In this document: positions 53,335-61,735 of the stretch, in pieces
Position numbering within the stretch: the stretch's first letter is position 1
How the letters are laid out: every line of letters starts with the position of its first letter
Source of the DNA: Paradevosia shaoguanensis
GTDB taxonomy: Bacteria; Pseudomonadota; Alphaproteobacteria; Rhizobiales; Devosiaceae
Direction of reading: 5' to 3'
Assembly: GCF_016801025.1 (NCBI RefSeq)
Contig: NZ_CP068983.1
Span: 248,001 to 312,000, forward strand
Length of the DNA stretch: 64,000 nt
Notes under the pieces: model-generated
The model's input: only the letters and a program-made list of their open reading frames with translations
What the model was told of the DNA's origin: nothing
The model's database searches: none
Translations under genes and position numbers: made by a program

Positions 53335-54864
53335 ATGCCGTTCGATCCGGCTACGAGTGAGACCGATGTCCGGTCCATGATGGGCCGGGGACCGCGCCGT
53401 ACGGCCCAAAAAGCCGTATTCGAGGCACGGCAGCGGCTCACCTCGAGCTCGGGCACTCTCGCTTCCTACGATTACAAGCTGCTTGCAGATTATGCAGCGT
53501 CACGCGTTTCGGGCGCGCTGACGATGCCGGTGCTGCTGGTGATCCTGGCGCTGTTCTCCAGCCTCTGGGTGCCGCCGCTGGCGGCCGCGGCATGGGCGGG
53601 CGCGGTGATCGCGGCGCATTTCGCGGTGGTGTTCGTCTGCCGCCGCTTCATTGCCGCCGACAAGGAAAAGTTCGACGCACAGCGGACCACCGCCAGCTTC
53701 GTGGCGGCGGAAACCGGATATGGCATTGCCTGGGCGCTGGTGGCGCTGTTTACGCTGACCGGAGGCGGGCAGAACCTGGCGGTGGCGCTCTTCGCCATGG
53801 TGCTGGTGGGCGCGGCAACCAATGCAGTGGCTACGCGCACGCTGCCGGCGGCGACGCTGGTGAGCACGCTGCCCGCCGTGCTGACGGTGAGCATCAACCT
53901 CGTGGTGCTGGGCGGCACGCTCAACTATGCGCTGGCGGCCGTGGCGGTGGGCGGGGAGTTCTTCTTCGTCTATCTCGCGCGGCAATTGCACGGCTCGGAG
54001 CTGGAGACGGTGGCGCACCAGGCCGAGAAGGATGCGCTGATTACCGAGCTGGAAGAAGCGCGGCAGATGTCGGACGAAGCGCGGCGCCATGCCGAGCAGG
54101 CCAATATCGCCAAATCCCAGTTCCTCGCCACGATGAGCCACGAGCTGCGTACGCCGCTCAACGCGATCATCGGGTTTTCCGAAGTGCTCAAATCCGAACT
54201 GCTGGGGCCGCATGGGGTGCCGCAGTACAAGGAATATGCGGGCGACATCCATGCCAGCGGGCAGCACCTGCTCAACCTCATCAACGAGTTGCTGGACCTG
54301 TCGCGCATCGAGGCAGGCAAGTACGACCTCAACGAAGAGGCGGTGCAGCTCATCGATATCGCCGAGGATTGCCGGCGGATGGTCGAAATCCGCGCCAAGG
54401 CCAAGGGCATCGAGCTCAACTTCACCTATGACGACAACCTGCCCAAGCTCTGGGGCGACGAGCGCGCCATCCGGCAGGTGATGCTGAACCTGCTTTCCAA
54501 CGCGGTGAAGTTCACGCCGCAATCGGGCAAGATCGCGCTCAATGTGGCGCGGTCGGCCGATGGCGGGCAGCTGATCTCGGTGCGCGACAACGGGCCGGGC
54601 ATTCCGCAGGAAGAGATCGAGACGGTGCTCTCCTCGTTCGGCCAGGGCTCGCTGGCGCAGAAGACGGCGGAGCAAGGCGCGGGCCTGGGCCTGCCGATCG
54701 TGCAGCGGATCATGGAGCTGCACCAGGGGCGGTTCGACCTCTTCTCGAAGCTGCGCTTCGGGACCGAGGTGATCGCCACGTTCCCGCGGGCGCGAGTGAT
54801 GGATGCGCTGGCCCCGGTGGTCGAGCGGCGGCCGCGGCTGCAGATTTACTCGGACGCGAGTTAA
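53335..54864 (+). CDS. Membrane histidine kinase of the PleC/DivJ/PdhS group
   Basis: 509-residue sensor kinase. Five or six hydrophobic segments lie between ~60 and 215 (LTMPVLLVILALFSSLWVPP, LAVALFAMVLVGAATNAVAT), then a coiled coil (~225-262). The HisKA domain has H269 in FLATMSHELRTPLNAIIGFS, followed by the LGPHGVPQYKEYAGDIHASG insert shared by PleC and PdhS kinases. The ATPase domain has NLLSNAVKFTP, RDNGPGI and GAGLGLPIVQRI. Such kinases phosphorylate DivK in the alphaproteobacterial cell-cycle network. Whether this member does so is inference; no cognate regulator is adjacent. Confidence 0.9.
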   Translation: MPFDPATSETDVRSMMGRGPRRTAQKAVFEARQRLTSSSGTLASYDYKLLADYAASRVSGALTMPVLLVILALFSSLWVPPLAAAAWAGAVIAAHFAVVFVCRRFIAADKEKFDAQRTTASFVAAETGYGIAWALVALFTLTGGGQNLAVALFAMVLVGAATNAVATRTLPAATLVSTLPAVLTVSINLVVLGGTLNYALAAVAVGGEFFFVYLARQLHGSELETVAHQAEKDALITELEEARQMSDEARRHAEQANIAKSQFLATMSHELRTPLNAIIGFSEVLKSELLGPHGVPQYKEYAGDIHASGQHLLNLINELLDLSRIEAGKYDLNEEAVQLIDIAEDCRRMVEIRAKAKGIELNFTYDDNLPKLWGDERAIRQVMLNLLSNAVKFTPQSGKIALNVARSADGGQLISVRDNGPGIPQEEIETVLSSFGQGSLAQKTAEQGAGLGLPIVQRIMELHQGRFDLFSKLRFGTEVIATFPRARVMDALAPVVERRPRLQIYSDAS

Positions 54865-54915
54865 GGGCCGTAGGGGCCCTGCCCTAACTTTGATGTTGGG
54901 GCTCCCCCCTCCCAA

Positions 54916-54937
54916 CCTCCCCCGCAAAGGGGGGAGG
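54916..54937. terminator. GC-rich hairpin between convergent genes
   Basis: CCTCCCCC and GGGGGAGG pair around the loop GCAAAG, between the histidine kinase and cobT, which converge here. No T-tract follows, so termination efficiency is uncertain; similar hairpins are common repeats in this group. Confidence 0.45.
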
Positions 54938-54968
54938 TGCTCGATCCAGTTACTGGCTCGAAAGAGGT

Positions 54969-55985
54969 TTACTGCGCTTTGCCGCTGACGGCGGCTTCGG
55001 TGAAGGTGGCCATGTTGTTGTGGAGGTGGAGGGCAGTCTTGACGAGGACGGCGCCCATGGCGGCGCCGCTGCCTTCACCCAGGCGAAGGCCGAGATCGAG
55101 GAGCGCCTTCTTGTCCATGGCCTTGAGAGCGCGGGCGTGGGCGCTTTCGGCGGAGACGTGGGCGAAGAGGCAGTGGTCGATGGCGGCGGGGTTGACCGCG
55201 TAGGCCACGGCGGCGGCAGCGGTGGCGACGAAGCCATCGATGATGACGGGGATGTGCTGGTGGCGGGCGGCGACGAGGGCGCCGAGCATGGCCGCGATCT
55301 CGCGGCCGCCGACACGGGCGAGGACTTCGAGCGGATCTTCGAGGTGGCCGGCGTGGAATGTCAGGGCGTTGTCGACGGCGGCGACCTTGCGGGAGAGGCC
55401 CATGTCGTCGATGCCGGTGCCGCGTCCAACCCAATCGGCGCCCTTGCCGCCGAAGAGGGCGGCGAAGACCGCGGCGGCGACGGTGGTGTTGCCGATGCCC
55501 ATTTCACCCAGGCACAGGAGATCGGGTTTGCCGGCTATGGCCTCCATGCCGTAGGCGATGGTGGCGGCGCACATCTTGTCGTCCATGGCGGGGGCGCGGG
55601 TGATGTCGCCGGTGGGCAACTGAAGCGCCAGCTCGAAGACGCGCAGGTTGAGTTCGTGCAGCGCGCAGATCTGGGAAATGGCGGCGCCGCCATTGGTGAA
55701 GTTGGCGACCATCTGCGCGGTGACTTCGCGCGGGAAGGCGGAAACGCCCTGCTCGGTGACGCCGTGATTGCCTGCGAAGATGGCAACCATCGGATTTTCG
55801 AGCGTAGGTTCGCTCGTACCCTGCCAGCGGCCGAGGAATTCGACGAGTTCCTCGAGCTTGCCGAGGGAGCCGCGCGGCTTGGTCAGCGTGGCCTCGCGGG
55901 CGCGGATCGCTTCGACGGCGGCTTCGTCACCCTCCGGGACGATGGCCAGAAGGTCGACGATATCGGCGTAAGCGGCGGCGGACAT
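54969..55985 (-). CDS. cobT: Nicotinate-nucleotide--dimethylbenzimidazole phosphoribosyltransferase
   Basis: Activates dimethylbenzimidazole to alpha-ribazole phosphate for the lower ligand of cobalamin. The 338 residues show LTKPRGSLGKLEELVEFLGR, VAIFAGNHGVTEQGVSAFP, MVANFTNGGAAI, GEMGIGNTTVAAAVFAALFG, and the catalytic Glu in LRLGEGSGAAMGAVL. The ATG at 55985 begins the family homology; the open frame extends much further upstream, through the divergent cobS, and is discarded. It is divergent from cobS, a conserved pairing. Confidence 0.95.
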   Translation of the reverse strand: MSAAAYADIVDLLAIVPEGDEAAVEAIRAREATLTKPRGSLGKLEELVEFLGRWQGTSEPTLENPMVAIFAGNHGVTEQGVSAFPREVTAQMVANFTNGGAAISQICALHELNLRVFELALQLPTGDITRAPAMDDKMCAATIAYGMEAIAGKPDLLCLGEMGIGNTTVAAAVFAALFGGKGADWVGRGTGIDDMGLSRKVAAVDNALTFHAGHLEDPLEVLARVGGREIAAMLGALVAARHQHIPVIIDGFVATAAAAVAYAVNPAAIDHCLFAHVSAESAHARALKAMDKKALLDLGLRLGEGSGAAMGAVLVKTALHLHNNMATFTEAAVSGKAQ

Positions 55986-56106
55986 GGGCGGCTCCAGTGA
56001 AGGACGGTTGAGACTCGCGGGCCTGCATTCATTGCCACTAATTTGCCGGGAAGTCGAAGCGATGAGATGATAAAGGCAAATCGAATCCCCCATAACCGAG
56101 GACAAA

Positions 56107-56952
56107 TTGGACGTCGCACCGCCCACCGAAAGCGAACGCCCCATTCCGCGCCGCTCCAACGACAACGCGCCGCGCCCGCCCAAGCCGGTGCGGATGGCTG
56201 ACGACCTCATCATGGCCCTGCGCTTCTTCTCGCGCCTGCCGGTGGGGGACAGGCCGCACGAAAAGCCCGATCTCAACCGGATCGCGCGCGTATTGCCGTT
56301 TGCGAGCCTCGTGATCGGGGTCGCGCCGGTGGCGGTGCTGATGCTGGGCGGCTGGCTGGCCATGCCGCCGCTTTTCGTAGCGGCGCTGGCGGTGGCCGTT
56401 GCCGTGGTGGCGACGGGGGCCATGGCCGAGGACGGGCTGGCCGACGCGGCGGACGGGCTTTTCGGGGGCGCGACGAAAGAGCGGCGGCTGGAGATCCTCA
56501 AGGACAGCCGGCACGGCACCTATGGGGTGACGGCGCTGGGGCTGCTGCTGATCGCGCGCGTGGCGGCGCTGGGTTCGATATTGGCCATTCATCCGCTCAA
56601 GGCGGGGGCGATCTGGCTGGCGACGATGATCCTGGCGCGGTCGGGAGCGCTGTGGCTGACGGTGGCGCTGCCCAATGCGCGGGCGGACGGGGTGTCGGCG
56701 GCGGCGGGACGCGTGGGGAAGACGGCGTTCGGGATCGGGGCGGCGTTCGCGCTGGTGCTCGGGTTCGTCTTCATGGCGCCGGCGGCGGGGCTGCTGGCGT
56801 TCCTGACGGCCATCGTCTTCACCATCGGGGTGGCGCTGGGCTGGACGCAGGTGTGCCGCAAGCTGCTGGGCGGGCAAACTGGCGACCTCATCGGAGCGCT
56901 GCAGGCGCTCCTCGAGGTCGCGGTGTTTGCGGCAGTGCTGATCTTCGTCTAG
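56107..56952 (+). CDS. cobS: Adenosylcobinamide-GDP ribazoletransferase (cobalamin synthase)
   Basis: Integral membrane enzyme joining adenosylcobinamide-GDP with alpha-ribazole to complete cobalamin. 281 residues: a basic, proline-rich N-terminus of ~30 residues, then DDLIMALRFFSRLPVGDRPH, the Asp-rich metal motif AMAEDGLADAADGLFGGAT, KDSRHGTYGVTALGLLLIAR and several helices. The start is a TTG preceded by CGAGGAC; the next ATG (56194) has no ribosome site. The stop codon shares CTAG with the convergent GST gene. Confidence 0.92.
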   Translation: MDVAPPTESERPIPRRSNDNAPRPPKPVRMADDLIMALRFFSRLPVGDRPHEKPDLNRIARVLPFASLVIGVAPVAVLMLGGWLAMPPLFVAALAVAVAVVATGAMAEDGLADAADGLFGGATKERRLEILKDSRHGTYGVTALGLLLIARVAALGSILAIHPLKAGAIWLATMILARSGALWLTVALPNARADGVSAAAGRVGKTAFGIGAAFALVLGFVFMAPAAGLLAFLTAIVFTIGVALGWTQVCRKLLGGQTGDLIGALQALLEVAVFAAVLIFV

Positions 56953-57623
56953 GCGGCCTTCTTGAGGACGGCGGCGCCGTTGTTGCGCAGGCGCTCAAGG
57001 TAGAGATCGACGAAGTTGGACGGCACGGCGGTGCGGACGCTTTCGCGCTCGCGCAGCGCCTGGCGCCACTGGTTGAGCTTGGGGAAAGCGTCGAGCAGGC
57101 CCGTGGGCGTCACGGATTCGATGGCGTCGATCTGGCGGAAGGCGGGGCCGAAGACGGCATCGACATTGCTGAACTTCTCGCCGGCGAAGAACGGACCGAC
57201 GACGGTGTTTTCGAGGCGCGCGAACTTGGCGTAGAGCGCCTTCTCGGCGGCATCGAGATCGGCTTCGCTGCCGGCGACGGAGAGCTTCCAGATGTCGGCG
57301 AGGACTTGCGAGCCGAATTCCATCCAGGCGCGGTGCTGGGCGCGCTCGAGCGGATCGGCCGGGTGCAGCTTGGCGCCCGGCGCGGTCTCTTCGAGGTATT
57401 CGAGGATCACGGCGCTTTCGAAGATGACGCCTTCGCGGCCGTCATCCTGCTCCACCTTGAGCACGGGCACCTTGCCGAGCGGGGAGATGGCCAGGAACCA
57501 GTCGGGCTTGTTGGCTAGATCGATGTAGACGACGTCGAAGTCGACGTGCTTCTCCTTGAGCGCGATAATCGCGCGCTGGACATAGGGGCAGGTGGGGAAG
57601 CTGATGAGGGTAAGCTTGGCCAT
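56949..57623 (-). CDS. Glutathione S-transferase family protein
   Basis: 224-residue cytosolic protein. The thioredoxin-like N-terminal domain has a Cys active-site pattern (MAKLTLISFPTCPYVQRAII) and the glutathione-binding cis-Pro in ISPLGKVPVLKVE and FESAVILEYLEE. The all-helical C-terminal domain follows (~90-224). The C-P-Y-V motif suggests an omega- or lambda-like thiol transferase rather than a conjugating GST, which is inference. The ATG at 57623 has AAGGA upstream. It may work with the glutathione reductase at 44-45 kb. Confidence 0.9.
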   Translation of the reverse strand: MAKLTLISFPTCPYVQRAIIALKEKHVDFDVVYIDLANKPDWFLAISPLGKVPVLKVEQDDGREGVIFESAVILEYLEETAPGAKLHPADPLERAQHRAWMEFGSQVLADIWKLSVAGSEADLDAAEKALYAKFARLENTVVGPFFAGEKFSNVDAVFGPAFRQIDAIESVTPTGLLDAFPKLNQWRQALRERESVRTAVPSNFVDLYLERLRNNGAAVLKKAA

Positions 57624-57782
57624 TTCGGGTTCCTTGAACGATCGACCCAATAGTTACCATACGGCACCTAGGCCATTCCAGTAACCAGATAACCAGAAAT
57701 CCAGCCACACGGACAATTGTCTTTTTGTCTAACCGGCCGGCGGGAGAAAAAGCTCCCGGCCGGCCAAGTTCGGGAGAAACGC

Positions 57783-58346
57783 ATGAGCCATTTTTCCACC
57801 TCCGCGCTCGACGAGGCCGCCAACCGCTGGTTCGGCAAGGCAGCCAACCAGTTGCTCGACAGCGAGTTGCGGGTGTTGCGGCAGGCCATGGGGCGTCGGA
57901 CAATCTCGCGCTTCCCGCTGGAAGACCGCGACAAGCTCTCGCTGGGCGAGAAACTGGCCGACCAGGTGGCGCGCTTCGGCGGCTCGTGGACATTCATTAC
58001 GGCCTTCATCCTGTTCCTGGCGCTTTGGGCGGGACTGAACCTCGTAATGGCCGGCCGGGCGTTCGACCCCTACCCTTTCATTTTCCTCAACCTGCTGCTC
58101 TCGATGCTGGCGGCGCTTCAGGCTCCCGTCATCATGATGAGCCAGAACAGGCAGGCGGCGAAGGACCGGGACGCGGCGGCGCATGACTACGAGGTCAACC
58201 TCAAGGCTGAGATCGAGATCATTGCGCTGCACGAAAAATTCGACCAGATGCGGACCCAGCAACTGGAGGCGCTGGTGAAGTACCAGGAGGAGCAGATTAC
58301 CCTGCTCAACCGGCTCATCACGGAAAAGCGGGCAGGTGCTACTTGA
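57783..58346 (+). CDS. DUF1003 membrane protein
   Basis: 187-residue inner-membrane protein. A soluble N-terminal part (FPLEDRDKLSLGEKLADQVA) leads into two helices (WTFITAFILFLALWAGLNLV and FIFLNLLLSMLAALQAPVIM), the second followed by the DUF1003 signature MMSQNRQAAKDRDAA. The C-terminal coiled coil (~140-185) reads EIEIIALHEKFDQMRTQQLE. GGGAGAAA precedes the ATG. Function unknown. Confidence 0.9.
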   Translation: MSHFSTSALDEAANRWFGKAANQLLDSELRVLRQAMGRRTISRFPLEDRDKLSLGEKLADQVARFGGSWTFITAFILFLALWAGLNLVMAGRAFDPYPFIFLNLLLSMLAALQAPVIMMSQNRQAAKDRDAAAHDYEVNLKAEIEIIALHEKFDQMRTQQLEALVKYQEEQITLLNRLITEKRAGAT

Positions 58347-58403
58347 ATTCGCCGCAAAGCCAACCTTTATGGAAGCTGTACACGTGACGAGGCCCAAGAG
58401 CGT

Positions 58404-59090
58404 ATGATCTTCATCGGAGTCGCCCTGCTGGTTGCCGCCGGCCTCGCCCTTCTGATCAGCGCCGATGCGGGGAGCTTCGTCGGGCTGACCCAACAGCAGA
58501 CGGGCCAGCTGGTGCCGCTGCTCGTCATCCTCATCGTCATCGCGGGCGGGCTGTTCACGCGCCGCCGCCGGTTTGCCGAACTCTTCGGCGGGCTGGTGCT
58601 GTGGATGGGCATCTTCGGCGTCGCCATCGTGGGCTATACGCTGCGCGACGATATCCAGAACCTGGCCGGGCGCGTGTTCGGCGAACTGGCGCCGGGTATC
58701 GCGGTGGTGGACAGCCAGAACGGTACGGCCACGTTCCGCCGCGGCATGGGCGGACATTTCCAGGTGCGCGCCAGCATCAACGGCGCCGACATTCCGCTGA
58801 TCTTCGATACGGGCGCCAGCGCCGTCGTGCTGACGGCCGAGGACGCAAGGAAAGCAGGGATCGATACGGATTCGCTGCGCTACACGGTTTCGGTGTCGAC
58901 GGCCAACGGCATGGGCAAGGCGGCCAGCGTCAAGCTGGGGCACATGAATGTGGGCGGGATCGAGCGCGAGGGCGTGCGGGCGTTCGTGGCAGAAGAACAT
59001 GCACTCGATACGAGCCTGCTGGGCATGACGTTCCTGGAGACGCTTACGCGGTACGCGGTGAGCAGCAATTCGCTGGAATTGGTGAATTAG
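58404..59090 (+). CDS. Retropepsin-like aspartic protease, TIGR02281 family, membrane-anchored
   Basis: 228-residue clan AA protease-like protein. Three hydrophobic helices occupy residues 1-80 (MIFIGVALLVAAGLALLISA, LLVILIVIAGGL, GLVLWMGIFGVAIVGYTL). The retropepsin domain then spans ~105-225 with the active-site motif LIFDTGASAVVLT (D135) and the second-half hydrophobic-Gly LLGMTFLETL. Dimerisation through one Asp per chain is typical. It probably faces the periplasm. Its physiological substrate is unknown. Confidence 0.88.
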   Translation: MIFIGVALLVAAGLALLISADAGSFVGLTQQQTGQLVPLLVILIVIAGGLFTRRRRFAELFGGLVLWMGIFGVAIVGYTLRDDIQNLAGRVFGELAPGIAVVDSQNGTATFRRGMGGHFQVRASINGADIPLIFDTGASAVVLTAEDARKAGIDTDSLRYTVSVSTANGMGKAASVKLGHMNVGGIEREGVRAFVAEEHALDTSLLGMTFLETLTRYAVSSNSLELVN

Positions 59091-59145
59091 CGCACGGACG
59101 CGTCCGTAGATCGCGCCGTCCCGGCGAAGAGACATCGAGACGGCG

Positions 59146-60165
59146 TCACGCCGGGAGCAGCACGCGGTCCTGGCGGTCGGCGGCGGCTTCCACAGCTTCG
59201 AGGGCCTGGAAAAGGACTTCCGGGCCGGCGTTGGGCTTGCAGGCATCCACTGAGAGTATCTGGCGGAAGGCGCGGGCGCCGGGGAGGCCGTTGGCGAGGC
59301 CAAGCATGTGGCGGGTGATCTGGTTGATGCGGGCGCCGCGGGCCATTTCACCATCGGCATAGGCGGCCATGGCCAGCATGATTTCGCGCAGCGTCATGCG
59401 CTCGGCGGGCGCGCCGAAGATGCGAGCATCGACATCGGCCAGCAGCATGGGATTGTGGTAGGCGGCGCGGCCGAGCATCACGCCCGACATGTGCCGGAGA
59501 TGCTCGTCGGCCTCATCGAGCGTTTCGATGCCGCCATTGATCATCATCTGCAGCGGCGCGAGGCGCTGGGCCAGGCGGTAGACGCGCGGATAATCGAGCG
59601 GCGGGATGGTGCGGTTTTCCTTTGGGCTCAGCCCCTTGAGCCAGGCCTTGCGGGCATGGACGTAAAGCGCATCGACGCCGGCGGCGACCATCTTGTCTGC
59701 AAAGCGGTCGAGGCTTTCCTCGGTATCCTGATCATCGATGCCGATACGGCACTTGACGGTGACCGGCGTATCGGTGGCGTCGCGCATGGTGCGGACGCAT
59801 TCGGCGACGAGATCAGGCTCGGCCATGAGGCAGGCGCCGAAACGGCCCGACTGCACGCGATCGGACGGGCAGCCGACATTGAGGTTGATCTCGGCATAGC
59901 CGTACTGGTCGCAGAGGGCGACGGCGCGAGCGAGCTCGGCCGGATCGGAGCCGCCAAGCTGGACGGCGACGGGCTGCTCGACGGCGCTGAAGCGCAGATG
60001 GCGCTCGGGATCGCCATGGACCAGGGCGGCGCTGGTGACCATTTCGGTGAACAGCAGGGCATGACGGGTCAGCAACCGATGCAGCACGCGACAGTGCCGA
60101 TCGGTCCATTCCATCATCGGCGCCACGGAAAAGCGGCGCGCCTGCTCGAGGTCGAAAGAGGTCAT
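59146..60165 (-). CDS. dusA: tRNA-dihydrouridine synthase A
   Basis: FMN-dependent reductase that makes dihydrouridine in the D-loop of tRNA (positions 20/20a for DusA). The 339 residues show FSVAPMMEWTDRHCRVLHRL, FTEMVTSAALVHGDPERHLR, VAVQLGGSDPAELARAVALC, EINLNVGCPSDRVQSGRFGA with the catalytic Cys, YVHARKAWLKGLSPKENRTI and INGGIETLDE. The MMEWTDRHCR and LSPKENR motifs distinguish DusA from DusB. I use the ATG at 60165; an upstream ATG would add a leader with no similarity. Confidence 0.95.
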   Translation of the reverse strand: MTSFDLEQARRFSVAPMMEWTDRHCRVLHRLLTRHALLFTEMVTSAALVHGDPERHLRFSAVEQPVAVQLGGSDPAELARAVALCDQYGYAEINLNVGCPSDRVQSGRFGACLMAEPDLVAECVRTMRDATDTPVTVKCRIGIDDQDTEESLDRFADKMVAAGVDALYVHARKAWLKGLSPKENRTIPPLDYPRVYRLAQRLAPLQMMINGGIETLDEADEHLRHMSGVMLGRAAYHNPMLLADVDARIFGAPAERMTLREIMLAMAAYADGEMARGARINQITRHMLGLANGLPGARAFRQILSVDACKPNAGPEVLFQALEAVEAAADRQDRVLLPA

Positions 60166-60308
60166 GGCGTGGCCATACACAATTTGGCCGGCCAGCGCAA
60201 AACACGCTGGGTTCAATCTGCCATGCGCAGTGCGCCGGTCGCGGGCGGCGGGCAACCAAAGCGGAGTGTTCCCGTTTAGACCGATGACTTCATGACCCGA
60301 GGGAAAAG

Positions 60309-60563
60309 ATGGGCATCATCTGGACTTTGATCATCGGCCTCATCGCAGGCATCGTCGCCAAATTCATCGTACCCGGCGCCAACGAACCGTCAGGCTTCGT
60401 GCTGACCGCGCTGCTCGGCGTGGTCGGGGCGTTCGTCGCGACCTATCTCGGCCAGGCCATCGGCTGGTATTCGGCCGGCGAAGGAGCCGGGCTGATCGGC
60501 GCCATCGTGGGCGCTGTCATCGTATTGCTGGTCTGGGGCTTTTTCAGCCGCAGGCGTGCCTAA
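60309..60563 (+). CDS. GlsB/YeaQ/YmgE-family small membrane protein
   Basis: 84-residue transglycosylase-associated-type membrane protein with three helices: IIWTLIIGLIAGIVAKFIVP with GANEPSG, FVLTALLGVVGAFVATYLGQ, and LIGAIVGAVIVLLVWGFF, ending in basic RRRA. Family members are linked to general stress. It precedes the YidB-like gene by 17 bp and is likely co-transcribed. Confidence 0.93.
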   Translation: MGIIWTLIIGLIAGIVAKFIVPGANEPSGFVLTALLGVVGAFVATYLGQAIGWYSAGEGAGLIGAIVGAVIVLLVWGFFSRRRA

Positions 60564-60580
60564 ACCCAAGGAGATCCATC

Positions 60581-61087
60581 ATGGCAGACAACAAGATGCC
60601 GTCCCTGCTCGCGCTATTGGGCCTGCTGGCCGTGGCCGGCTACCAGAACCGGGACAAGATCGGGCAGGTGCTCGGACAGGTCGGCGGCGGCTCGGGCGCG
60701 GGTGCGGGCACTGGTGCAGACAACAAGTTCGGCGAGACGCTCAACGATGCGGGCAACGTCGTGGGCCGGACGGCTTCCGAGGTCGGCGGCTCGCTCAAGA
60801 ACGGGCTGGACGAACTGCTCTCGACGTTCCGCAATGCCGGGCAGCAGGAAACGGCGGATTCCTGGGTGACACCAGGCGTGCCGACGCAGGGGCTTTCGAC
60901 CGATCAGGTGGAGACTGCCCTTGGGCGCGATACGCTGACGGCGCTCGCGCAGAAAGCGGGCATTTCCTATGACGAACTGGTCCAGCGGCTGGCTTCGGTC
61001 ATTCCGCAGGCGGTCGACCGGGCCACGCCCGACGGGAATTTCCCGGCGACGGACCAGGAAGTGCGACAACGCGTGATCGGCTCGTAG
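60581..61087 (+). CDS. YidB-like DUF937 protein
   Basis: 168-residue protein: a short hydrophobic N-terminus (PSLLALLGLLAVAGYQNRDK), a Gly/Ala-rich linker, and the YidB/DUF937 helical domain near the C-terminus (GLSTDQVETALGRDTLTALA, QKAGISYDELVQRLASVIPQ, AVDRATPDGNFP). Family function is unknown. It probably shares an operon with the preceding stress-type membrane protein, and a terminator follows the stop codon. Confidence 0.88.
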   Translation: MADNKMPSLLALLGLLAVAGYQNRDKIGQVLGQVGGGSGAGAGTGADNKFGETLNDAGNVVGRTASEVGGSLKNGLDELLSTFRNAGQQETADSWVTPGVPTQGLSTDQVETALGRDTLTALAQKAGISYDELVQRLASVIPQAVDRATPDGNFPATDQEVRQRVIGS

Positions 61088-61098
61088 CCGGAAAGTTT

Positions 61099-61122
61099 GG
61101 GCCTCGCCTTGTGGCGGGGCCC
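61099..61122 (+). terminator. Terminator after the YidB-like gene
   Basis: GGGCCTCGCC, loop TTGT and GGCGGGGCCC form a 10-bp stem with one T-G wobble, followed by TTTTT. It lies between convergent genes, so it may also block the MarR transcript. Confidence 0.85.
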
Positions 61123-61128
61123 TTTTTC

Positions 61129-61590
61129 TCAGGCGGCGGGGTCGAGGGCTTCGCCGCTGGCGGCCTTGGCCTTGATGATGGCGAGGACGCGCATGGCGGC
61201 TTCGATGTCGGCGGGATCGGCGTCAGCGAGAACGCGTTCGCGGAAGGCGTCCATGTCGATTTCGATGTTGCGGACCGCAGCCCGGCCTTCGGGCGTCAGG
61301 CGCAGGAGATTGGCGCGGCGGTCGTTGGGATCGGGCGTACGGGTGACAAGCCCGGCTTTCTGCAGATCATCGAGCAAACGGACCAGCGAGGCGCCTTCGA
61401 GGCCGCAGCGCTCGGCGAGGACATTCTGGTGCACGTTTTCGCCCATGCGGCTGATCCAGACGAGCGGGATGGCGCCCGCTTCAGTGACGCCATGCTGAAC
61501 CAGGACGTGGCGCGACATCTTCTTCCAGTGCCGGTGGGCGACAGCGATATCGGCGGTGAAATCGCGCAGCAGGTTTGCAAAATCTGTCAT
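61129..61590 (-). CDS. MarR-family transcriptional regulator
   Basis: 153-residue winged-helix repressor: EAGAIPLVWISRMGENVHQN, then the recognition helix region LAERCGLEGASLVRLLDDLQ and the wing GLVTRTPDPNDRRANLLRLT. It is divergent from a DHA2-type efflux gene with a near-perfect palindrome in the 145-bp gap, the classic arrangement of a ligand-relieved efflux repressor. Confidence 0.92.
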   Translation of the reverse strand: MTDFANLLRDFTADIAVAHRHWKKMSRHVLVQHGVTEAGAIPLVWISRMGENVHQNVLAERCGLEGASLVRLLDDLQKAGLVTRTPDPNDRRANLLRLTPEGRAAVRNIEIDMDAFRERVLADADPADIEAAMRVLAIIKAKAASGEALDPAA

Positions 61591-61596
61591 ATGAAT

Positions 61597-61614
61597 TAAT
61601 TAGCATACTAATTA
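61597..61614. promoter_or_regulatory. MarR operator palindrome
   Basis: TAATTAG-CATA-CTAATTA has two exact 7-bp arms and lies 7 bp before the MarR start codon, in the divergent promoter to the efflux pump. AT-rich dyads of this size are usual MarR sites. Confidence 0.65.
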
Positions 61615-61735
61615 TAAGCTTTGCAATTGCGCGACGAGGGCGCGTCCAGACACCCTCCGACTACCGCGGGATACGACCGTTCGGGCCGCCTCCCCTGCCC
61701 GGCAGCCGAAACCTTTCGTTTCCGCACGCACACAT

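Noticed and set aside
55986-56106. Possible cobalamin riboswitch between cobT and cobS
   Set aside because: The plus strand has GCCACT and GGGAAG and the minus strand has CCCGCGAGTC, each reminiscent of riboswitch parts. They lie on opposite strands, and 121 bp is too short for the conserved core.
59094-59107. 14-bp perfect palindrome ACGGACGCGTCCGT after the protease gene
   Set aside because: It has no loop-forming spacer or T-tract and lies between convergent stops; a single short GC palindrome can be chance in such DNA.
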